This document shows, one piece after another, positions 57,480 through 64,000 of a stretch of 64,000 nt of DNA. The position numbers and the translations under genes are program-made. Below the pieces are notes generated by a model. It saw only the letters and a program-made list of their open reading frames with translations. It had not been told where the DNA came from and did no database searches. This DNA is from Dipteris shenzhenensis (taxonomy: Eukaryota; Polypodiophyta; Polypodiopsida; Gleicheniales): the NCBI GenBank assembly GCA_047967505.1, contig CM106539.1. One strand, written 5' to 3'. Numbering within the stretch: the stretch's first letter is position 1; each line of letters begins with the position of its first letter.

Positions 57480-57630
57480 AGGTATTCACTACCAGAGATT
57501 GAAAAAGGCAGAGGCAAATCATGAATATGTTGCGTCAAACATGCGTGCAAGAAAAATGGTTTTAATATCTTGTCTGTTGTCGAGAACAGGTGCAGAGAAT
57601 CATAAAGCTCGGGACATTGCAGCATAAGAC

Positions 57631-58918
57631 ATGGACGCAGACAAGGTAAATTCCACCAGCATGAAAGAATCTTTTTTTCTTGAAGATTTAAAAAGATGGC
57701 TCATTTGAAAAGACGGTGTACTAAGTCGTGCCTGCAAGCAGCTATTTGCGCTATACAAAAGCAACACGAAGGCAACAAAACCTCCATCAGCAAAGAGGAG
57801 GTTCTTCCTAACCACAAAGCAATTCCGGCTAGCAAACAATGCAGGAGAACGTCCGGGAGCTTACATCAACGGCTTCAACACGTATGCGGAACTACGCGAC
57901 TTCATTGACAACTGCAATAGGCGTTTGCCAGCTAAAAGAGAGCCGGGAGGCTTGAGATTCGCAAATGGTGCGTAATGCTTCCGAAAATTTAAAAAAAACG
58001 CAACAGTTGAGAAATAGAATTAACGAGTTGCAAGAACAACATACTCATCCTGGATTGCACTTCTCCTGCAGGACTCCTCAAAGAGATCCTTGTCGAGCTT
58101 GACATCGAGTTCGATGAGACCGATAGGATGATGGAAAGTTTGGAGGGGCAGAAGCTACTAGACACGAAGACGAAAGGGATCACAGCGTATGCGTGCGAGC
58201 TGCTGCATTACGGGTACAACGTATCCTTGGAGTTGCTGAGGGACACGACGCGCGATCAAGCAACGGCTATACTCGAACAATTCATGGAACAATTTGGAGG
58301 GACGCATGACGCGACGCACCCGGTGACGACAATGGAGAAGCTTACGTATATTTTCGACAGGGACTTATACGAGGAGCGCTTCGGTATTGGAAACGATCCC
58401 TTCACGGCAACAGAGAAAAACCAGGGCAAGTAAATAAATGCATTCTATTATGGACGTCAAACGAAAAAAAAAAGACCGAAAACCTCGATGACTAACGTAA
58501 TTGTCAATGTTTACGCAGGTACGACATTGAAAGACGCGAGCCTCGAGATGAAGGAGGAGCCTCCACTGAAGCGCCCGCGCAAGGGAATCGCGCGAGCCTC
58601 GTCGTCTACTGCATCACGTGCAAGCCCAACAACAGAAAGTACATAGGGAGCACGACGGACCTGCCGCGGAGGATCAAACAGCACAATAAAAAACCACCGG
58701 CGAAAATGAAAGAGGACTTGCAACATTACAAGCCCTTCGAAGAAAATTTCGAAATCAAAGTTTTGGAAACAACAGACACCGTAGACAAAGCACGAACTTT
58801 AGAGCAGTACTACATAAGGAGCCACAACACAGTAGGTCCATTAGGTTACAACACGCTCGAGGGCCATCCGGCCAGAGCGCGGAAGTACTATTTCCTAAAG
58901 CGTAGGAACATAATTTGA
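57631..58918 (+). CDS. GIY-YIG nuclease-like protein, four exons, 332 residues
   Basis: Exons are 57631-57645, 57742-57967, 58072-58429 and 58519-58918, with GT..AG introns of 96, 104 and 89 bases and matching phases (999 coding bases). The first exon is only MDADK before GTAAAT. Residues 6-80 contain KRRFFLTTKQFRLANN and YINGFNTYAELRDFIDNCNR. Residues 81-200 hold a helical region (AYACELLHYGYNVSLELLRD). A linker leads to the C-terminal GIY-YIG domain (227-332): VVYCITC with Tyr230, KYIGST with Tyr241, DLPRRIKQH with Arg251 and His255, Glu295 in TLEQYYI, and Asn311 in GYNTLEG. All expected catalytic positions are present. This fold cuts DNA in homing endonucleases, repair nucleases and some retroelements. 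It lies 151 bases beyond the Helitron helicase end on the same strand, and unlike that gene it shows no frame damage. An N-terminal DNA-binding role is inference. Confidence 0.8.
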
Positions 58919-58925
58919 CCCAAAA

Positions 58926-58931
58926 AATAAA
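58926..58931 (+). promoter_or_regulatory. Polyadenylation signal-like AATAAA
   Basis: AATAAA begins 8 bases after the GIY-YIG stop codon and fits a compact 3' UTR. A very close signal may also be chance. Confidence 0.45.
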
Positions 58932-59981
58932 CATTTGTGCCTTCGAAAAAAGGGATCCAATGAAGTTGCAAATGGTGCTGCAACTTTTGTCGTACATGCA
59001 ATGCAGCTTTGGGTTTGGATTTTTCCTGTCACAGTTGCATGCTTCTGGCTCAATTTCGTTTTGATTTATTATTTATACATTTCTGAAATACATCTCCTCG
59101 TCGTTCGCTCGAAGTGGAATGACAATAGATTTGCTTACAATGCAAAGAATAGGAATTTGTCTGTCGACATGAACAACATCTCTAAAAAAGGTTGCATGCA
59201 ATTGAACATCCCAGCTGGACAAGCACTCTAGTTCCAGAGGAATATGGTTTGAAGAGCTTGTCCCAACCCTATTCCACCGGCAAAATACCCTTGGAGAGCC
59301 TACATAGAAGGGGTCATAACTTTTGCTCCTTAGCTCAGATTGAGGAGCTGTAAAAAGGAAAAATGTTCAAAATTTCATGATCTATGCAATGGTAGGCTTG
59401 AAACTATACTTTTTATACTTATAAAAGAGAAAATTTAAAAATTTCAAGATATATATGAGAGTTACAACTTCTCCCTAATTCATATTATGGTAGGAAGGAG
59501 TTCAATAGAGACCACATTTCCTTAAAAGTACTTCGGTTTAGAGAATTGGGAATATTTTTGAAATCCCTACCTTGCCTTCCCATATTTGATAATGCATTAG
59601 AGATTAATTTATGATTGATTATAATGACTTCAAGTATGAGGTTTCCAATATCTTTTTCCTACTCATCCAAGGAATATGGTATACATTATTACATGAGAGC
59701 TTCAAATATGGGATTGCTAAAGATTAGGGAAACTCTTTTAAATTGATTGAATTACCAAAATCCTCAAAAGAGAGTATGGTAGGGAGGTATTTATAGGAGT
59801 TTCTAAAGTGTTCACTATTTGTTCATATATAGATGATGTTCTCTAAAATGAGGGTTATAATAAAAAATAAGTAAGTATATGGTTCCATAAATGAGAAATT
59901 AAGAAAGAATTGTATATTCCTTTGAGAAATATACAAGAATGGTTGGTGTCAAAAATTATCGCTCAGATTTTTCTGCTCGTA
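58932..59981. other. Right subterminal region of the insertion
   Basis: AT-rich and non-coding. A palindrome TTGCATGCAA occurs at about 59192 and CTAG at about 59230, but a convincing Helitron 3' hairpin plus CTRR end could not be established. Confidence 0.45.
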
Positions 59982-59997
59982 GGTTTTTGCTCGGAAA
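59982..59997 (-). repeat. Right inverted repeat of the 10.65-kb insertion
   Basis: GGTTTTTGCTCGGAAA, inverted partner of 49367-49382; the inner CTGCTCGT matches inverted ACGAGCAG of the left end. Confidence 0.75.
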
Positions 59998-60008
59998 CTG
60001 TGCACATC

Positions 60009-60640
60009 CTTGATGGATCTACTAAGTTCAAATCAGCCTATTGTGCCTCCATTAAGGCAAAGTATAGTTGAGGCACACTCAAACAAACAAGCCACCATTG
60101 TAAAATCCTTTTACAAAACCCAATCTGTCAAGGACTAGGAGCTTTAGCTGAGATTATAGGTGAAATCAACCGTAGTAGAAACATTAAGGATGTTCTAAAA
60201 AATATCCCTACCTTTTACAAACACGTTTGGTTCCCGATCTACGATGACTACACACACCTCTTTGATTATACTCGCTAATGCTTTAGCAATCTCGTTGGAG
60301 GTTGTGTTTAGCATCATAATATGCCTTCAATCACCCACCTTCAATTTGCTCTACCGCTTTGAAAAGAGTTTTAAGAGGCCCACATTCACATCTTTAGTCA
60401 ATGAACTTCTAGTTGCTTGGCATTTGCCATTTTGTTCGGTCAAGTCCAAGGACATTCCAAAAGGTTCAAAAAAACTTTGTAGTGAGGTCATCGGGCACTG
60501 GAGAGTGGTTGTTATCCATCACCTTTAGGGCCTCTATTAGATCTTCTATAGTAAACTGCCTCGCTAATGTGGGTCTCTGAAAGTTTGCAACCCAGGGGCT
60601 AGCCTCATCATCACCTCCTCCACCGTGGCATTCCAATCAT
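60009..60640 (-). pseudogene. LINE reverse transcriptase, upstream half (split by the insertion)
   Basis: On the minus strand from about 60640: FTIEDLIEALKVMDNNHSPV, then KVGDWRHIMMLNTTSNEIAK, ALASIIKEVCVVIVDREPNV, FVKGRDIFENILNV (with one stop), then decayed sequence to TILCLNGGTIG and FELSRSI at 60015. These are the RT finger/palm blocks that should directly precede the block found at 49354. Confidence 0.75.
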
Positions 60641-60649
60641 TGTCTTGAA

Positions 60650-60910
60650 TTGCTTTCACCCCATTATATCACCAAGTTCCTTCTTGAAGGTTTTTGTGAG
60701 GTGCCAAAACTCCATGATCAAATTATCACTGTCAATTACACTGCCATTGCAAGAGAAGCCCTAGCAATGGTCTATAGTGTGAAGAAATTTCAACATTATT
60801 TATTGTCCATTGACTTTATATTTTATACAGATCATCAAGCCCTGTTGTATCTTGTGAATCGACATGTACCACCGGTTGGATCACCAGATGGCTTCTATGA
60901 CTCCTAGAAT
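60650..60910 (+). pseudogene. Ty3/gypsy RNase H fragment
   Basis: The frame reads QIITVNYTAIAREALAMVYS, VKKFQHYLLSIDFIFYTDHQ, ALLYLVNRH. Gypsy polyproteins have NYTxTEREALAMVYSxxKFRHYLLG...FxxxTDHxALxYL here. RNase H removes RNA during reverse transcription. A frameshift follows (GRITRWLL-like sequence in the next frame). No RT or integrase is seen next to it; isolated remnant. Confidence 0.82.
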
Positions 60911-61035
60911 TCAACTTCAACATGGTGTAATGGAAATGATGTCTGGGTGGAGGTGGCGATCCCGCTTGGAATGCCACAGAATTTTCAAAGATGCATGCAT
61001 CAGAGAAGATGCCGGCGTAGAGGTAGGCACTAGGG

Positions 61036-61037
61036 GG

Positions 61038-61107
<70 letters not shown>

Positions 61108-61340
61108 GGGGGGAGGGAGAGAGTGTGTATAGAGAAATATGCCCTAAAGTCATGTGAAATACATGAGAGTGAAAATAGTAAGTTGAACATCAACCACTTT
61201 AGGTGCCATTTAGGGAATTTTTGAAGTTGCATCACAAGAGTGGAGGTAAGGACTAGGGGGGGGAGAGAGAGAGAGAGAGTCCAAAGAGAAAAATACACTC
61301 AAAGTAATTGAAAGTAGTAAGTTGAACATCAACCAATAGA
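61036..61340. repeat. (GA)n microsatellite with a partial second copy of its surroundings
   Basis: GGAGGTAGGCACTAGGGGGG then (GA)n at about 61020-61115. A related GGAGGTAAGGACTAGGGGGG then (GA)n lies at about 61241-61280. Each is followed by AGTAAGTTGAACATCAACCA (61170 and 61315), a diverged duplication of about 220 bp and 145 bp spacing. Confidence 0.8.
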
Positions 61341-61478
61341 TGTAATTCCGTTTGAGGAGAAAATCATCACTAAGCACTTCCCCTCTTGGTACAGGTCAAC
61401 AATAACAAAGCCTTTAGGAATATTCCTTTTAGGAGGGATTTGATCAAGATGATAAGGGAGCGGATATTAGAACTGCTA

Positions 61479-61640
61479 CAAGCACTTGGAAGCAAGGATG
61501 ACGTGATGAGGTTAGTTTTTAGGATGCTTGGAACAATCTGACATCTCAGTGTTGGAAGTGTTGCAAGCACTTGGAAGCAAGGATGACTTGATGACGTCAA
61601 TTTTTAGGATGCTTGAACAATCTGAGGTCTCGGTATGCAA
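61479..61640. repeat. Tandem duplication, unit about 85 bp
   Basis: CAAGCACTTGGAAGCAAGGA starts both units (61479 and 61564). Each continues GATGA, TTTTTAGGATGCTTG, AACAATCTGA and TCTC. Confidence 0.9.
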
Positions 61641-62060
61641 CAATTCTGTAATAACTCCTTTTTTAACTTGAATAGTATACAATCTCTCTTTTTATGGGGA
61701 AACAAAATTTCAATGAAAACCAACAAACTATGGTAGATCAGGCATATGAGTGCCGGAGATTGCATTCCATCGATTAAGAATCGAGAGTTGTTAGAATTTT
61801 GGTCAAACCTTATCGGAGTTACGGGAACATGATCATGAGTCATCGTAATGCGGGCTAATGGTCACGTGGTAGCTTTCCATTCATTATTTGTTGCTTGCCT
61901 AAGACATGCTAGATTAGGCAAGAATACCCCTTCTAGTATCGAATGGAGATCTAAAGCGAATCATGTGCCCAAGGTGCGGGAGGATTCACAAATAGGTAGA
62001 CATTCTAGTAGGAAATGATGTTCTGACGTTGCTCTCTTTCACACAACACACATGTGTGCG
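61641..62060. other. No gene recognised
   Basis: Short open frames without motifs on either strand. Confidence 0.4.
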
Positions 62061-62067
62061 TGCGCAC

Positions 62068-62094
62068 TAAATCTCTCTCTCTCTCTCCATCCCT

Positions 62095-62165
<71 letters not shown>

Positions 62166-62181
62166 CCCCCTCTCTCTCTCT

Positions 62182-62255
<74 letters not shown>

Positions 62256-62260
62256 TCACT
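62068..62260. repeat. Long (CT)n microsatellite
   Basis: About 190 bases of CT dinucleotide with a few interruptions (CCCTCCCTCC near 62092 and a C run near 62163). The Ser-Leu and Arg-Glu repeats in the frames are artefacts. Confidence 0.97.
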
Positions 62261-63124
62261 ATAGTATCCCATGATGCATTCATTAGCTTCATACATGCAA
62301 TAAATGTCCTATGAGGGTTTGTACATATGTGAAGAGTCAAACACAAATCCATTTAAGCTAGTAACCAAATACATAAGGGGTCTTCAAACAAAGATACATG
62401 AAACAATGAACCCTCTTAGGACTCATTATGATGGTAGGTAGAATAATATTTTAGTTGACATGTTCTAACCTCTCATAACATTCATAGGAGTAAAAATTGA
62501 GCCTTCATCCTAGAATAAAAGAGGGAAGACATGTTGAATTGAAATCATGAGCCTAATCATCACGATCATGGACATGCGTTTCATTCTCTTCGTGCATCTA
62601 TTTTGAGAGAGCATGCAACATTATATGAGGATCCCCACAACTTAAGAGCTCATGAAATTCTTCCTCTCAAAATGTATAAATTTACCTCTTGTTCATGCCC
62701 ATAATCATCACCCAAAGAATTCATGTCATAGACTATTAAACTTTCTTGAGTATTTGTATCATCACCTAAAGAAAAAGAGAATCATGTAGGTAATGTAAAA
62801 ATTAAAAAGTGATTTGCAAGATTGAGAAATAGAAACTCTCTCTCTTTATCAAAGGAGTGTTGTTTATGTTTCTCTTTCTCTTGCCTTTGTGAATGCCTCT
62901 CACCCCCTTTCCCCCTTCATGCTTCATGTTTCCCCTTCCCTCTCCCAATTCCTCTCCCACTCCCTTTTCTCTCTCTCTCCTTCTTCTCTCCCCTTCTTCT
63001 CTTGAGGATTCACATCGCTACAACTCCAGAATCCATTGGCGTGACACTCTTGGACCGCATGTGCTTGTGTTGCTCCCACAAGGAGTAGTAGGAAGAGAGT
63101 TTCCCTCGGCATCTGTCACAGATT
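62261..63124. other. No intact gene; possible gypsy LTR end
   Basis: 62830-63000 is CT-rich. The right part ends at CTGTCACAGATTACACAA just before a gypsy-type PBS region and could be the end of an LTR, but no second LTR copy is in the window. Confidence 0.4.
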
Positions 63125-63130
63125 ACACAA

Positions 63131-63150
63131 TTTTGGCACCATTGCCAGGG
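63131..63150 (+). other. Ty3/gypsy primer-binding region remnant
   Basis: TTTTGGCACCATTGCCAGGG resembles TTTGGCGCCGTTGCCGGGGA, found immediately after the 5' LTR in many plant gypsy elements. Differences are mostly G/C to A changes, as expected of an aged methylated copy. Confidence 0.6.
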
Positions 63151-63314
63151 AGTTCAAGGTATGCTTTTGCTTGCACATGCTTCTTCTATTGTCTCCCATT
63201 GCCAAGAGCTTATTTTGGTGTTTTGTATGAGGAATGAGCTAAAAAACTGGAGGAAAGTGAGAGAGATGAAGGTAGGAAGAAACTCGGGCTATTTTTGGGG
63301 GATTTTTTAGGATT

Positions 63315-63550
63315 GACATTGTGAAAATCTAGGATTGAGTAATTAGAATCATTGCTAAACCTTAGATGAAGTCCCATCCTTCTGAAAAGCTGAATGGTGA
63401 TGATTGGGTGGAAGTTCCAAGGTATGGGGAATGACGTTGTGAAAATCTAGGATTGAGTAGTTAGAATCATTGTTAAACCTTGGATGAAGTCCCATCCTTC
63501 TGAAAAGCTGAATGGTGATGATTGGGTGGAAATTCCAAGGTATGGGGAAT
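63315..63550. repeat. Tandem duplication, 118-bp unit
   Basis: Units at 63315-63432 and 63433-63550 are almost identical (GACATTGTGAAAATCTAGGA versus GACGTTGTGAAAATCTAGGA, both ending CAAGGTATGGGGAAT). A recent event. Confidence 0.95.
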
Positions 63551-64000
63551 GACAAATAGTACATTTTGGAAGAAAACCTTCCATTTTGCTCCATACTCGC
63601 TTGTTTTTTGTTATGTTTGGTTCCTTTTTGTTGCTTCATGTTGTTTAGTATGTAGGGAAGTTAGAAACCAAGTTTCCAAGCACTCTAAACATTGCATAAA
63701 AGCCACGAAAACTCAGACAATGCCAAAAATTCAGTCAGCTAGATAGTCTCAGAGAGATGGTACATGGGGATCATTATTTTTCTTGTACGTGGGGATCATC
63801 ATTTTTCTCTACTTTAGTGAGTTCACTATTTCTATCTTTGAGTTAGATCCGAGTTAGCTCCTCACATATCCAAATCTTTGTACCCTTTAACTTATGCATT
63901 TGTCGGAGGATCTTAACTCTTGCAACCATCCCTCTGAAGCAGATTGTTCTTGTGTGCCATTTTGATTGATATTGGACATATTATTCTCATCCCATTCAAC
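63551..64000. other. No gene recognised
   Basis: A short plus-strand frame to 63746 lacks motifs. A direct repeat GTACGTGGGGATCATCATTT / GTACATGGGGATCATTATTT occurs near 63761 and 63785. Confidence 0.5.

Larger units (their letters stand above)
49355..60008. mobile_element. 10.65-kb insertion with inverted ends carrying Helitron Rep/helicase and a GIY-YIG gene
   Basis: The two flanks are consecutive halves of one minus-strand LINE RT: FELSRSI ends the right flank and IHQEGVPMAPLIF begins the left flank. They overlap by a 10-bp direct repeat CTTGATGGAT (49345-49354 and 60009-60018). Near each end is TTTCCGAGCAAAAACC (49367-49382) or its reverse complement (59982-59997). Just inside, ACGAGCAG followed by an A-rich stretch again matches in inverted orientation, so the inverted similarity covers about 30 bases with an 8-base indel. 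The outermost 11-12 bases do not match. Contents left to right: AT-rich subterminal DNA, duplicated short segments (50.16-50.32 kb), a GC-rich unassigned block, a plastid ndhD piece (52.2 kb), a decayed Helitron Rep-helicase gene (53.4-57.5 kb), the GIY-YIG gene (57.6-58.9 kb) and an AT-rich right end. A Helitron nested inside a TIR element is the conservative reading. Confidence 0.75.

Noticed and set aside
58542-58645. Alternative frame KDASLEMKEEPPLKRPRKG after a GC-AG splice
   Set aside because: It stops after about 40 codons. The GT donor at 58430 gives a frame that continues into a complete GIY-YIG domain.
59190-59234. TTGCATGCAA palindrome followed by CTAG as a Helitron 3' terminus
   Set aside because: The palindrome lies about 30 bases from the CTAG rather than about 10, has no loop, and no matching 5' TC end was found.
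49355-60008. Interpretation of the insertion as an LTR retrotransposon
   Set aside because: The ends are inverted, not direct, repeats. There is no PBS, purine tract or gag/pol.
61996-62352. Arg-Glu repeat protein on the minus strand
   Set aside because: It is an artefact of the (CT)n microsatellite, all frames of which are open.
1-64000. tRNA or rRNA genes
   Set aside because: I saw no cloverleaf with A and B boxes and no recognisable rRNA stretch, though a covariance search could not be run.

Overview
The window is nuclear DNA from a land plant. The signs are spliced genes with GT..AG introns, a plant-type GPI-anchored lipid transfer protein, Ty1/copia and Ty3/gypsy remnants, L1-type LINEs, degenerate TTTAGGG-like stretches, and a piece of the plastid gene ndhD. 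I cannot place the species. The transposon density and long AG/CT microsatellites suggest a large, repeat-rich genome. Only three protein genes look intact: a four-exon alpha/beta-hydrolase (16763-18561, minus), a two-exon nsLTP/LTPG (46963-47638, minus) and a four-exon GIY-YIG nuclease-like gene (57631-58918, plus). For all three I derived the exon structure by hand from splice sites and frame continuity.

Layout. 1-9 kb: decayed coding remnants. These are a histone H3-like pseudogene with a long C-terminal extension (1408-2048), an acidic Glu/Gln-rich remnant, a minus-strand gene (4028-5321) that is a relative of a transposon gene at 28.1-29.3 kb, a coiled-coil/RING-H2 pseudogene (5903-6840), a foldback hairpin and a BED-finger hAT fragment. 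9.1-10.4 kb: extremely AT-rich quasi-repeats. 10.5-12 kb: GC-rich, no gene identified. 12-16.7 kb: AT-rich DNA, satellites and one hypothetical ORF. 16.8-19 kb: the hydrolase gene. 20.3-24.7 kb: minus-strand copia-like element (LTR pair, PBS, purine tract). 27.569-33.432 kb: a complete 5.86-kb DNA transposon with perfect 32-bp terminal inverted repeats, two convergent gene modules and a histone H3 fragment. 33.4-40.1 kb: minus-strand L1-type LINE, split by a 2.2-kb non-autonomous copia element with 5-bp target duplications. 40-46.9 kb: satellites and duplications. 47 kb: LTPG gene. 48.05-48.59 kb: small TIR element carrying a TATA box and a first exon. 48.7-60.6 kb: a second LINE cut into two halves by a 10.65-kb insertion. 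60.6-64 kb: gypsy remnants, microsatellites and direct repeats.

The most interesting object is the 10.65-kb insertion (49355-60008). It splits a LINE reverse transcriptase precisely, has a 10-bp direct repeat on each side and matching inverted repeats near both ends. It carries a plastid ndhD fragment, a decayed Helitron Rep/PIF1-helicase gene and, directly downstream on the same strand, an apparently intact gene for a 332-residue GIY-YIG nuclease-like protein. Helitrons are not expected to have inverted termini or target duplications. The locus is therefore either a Helitron nested in another large element or an unusual rolling-circle-type element with an accessory nuclease.

The second notable pattern is histone H3-derived sequence at two places, each convergent with a member of the same transposon gene family.
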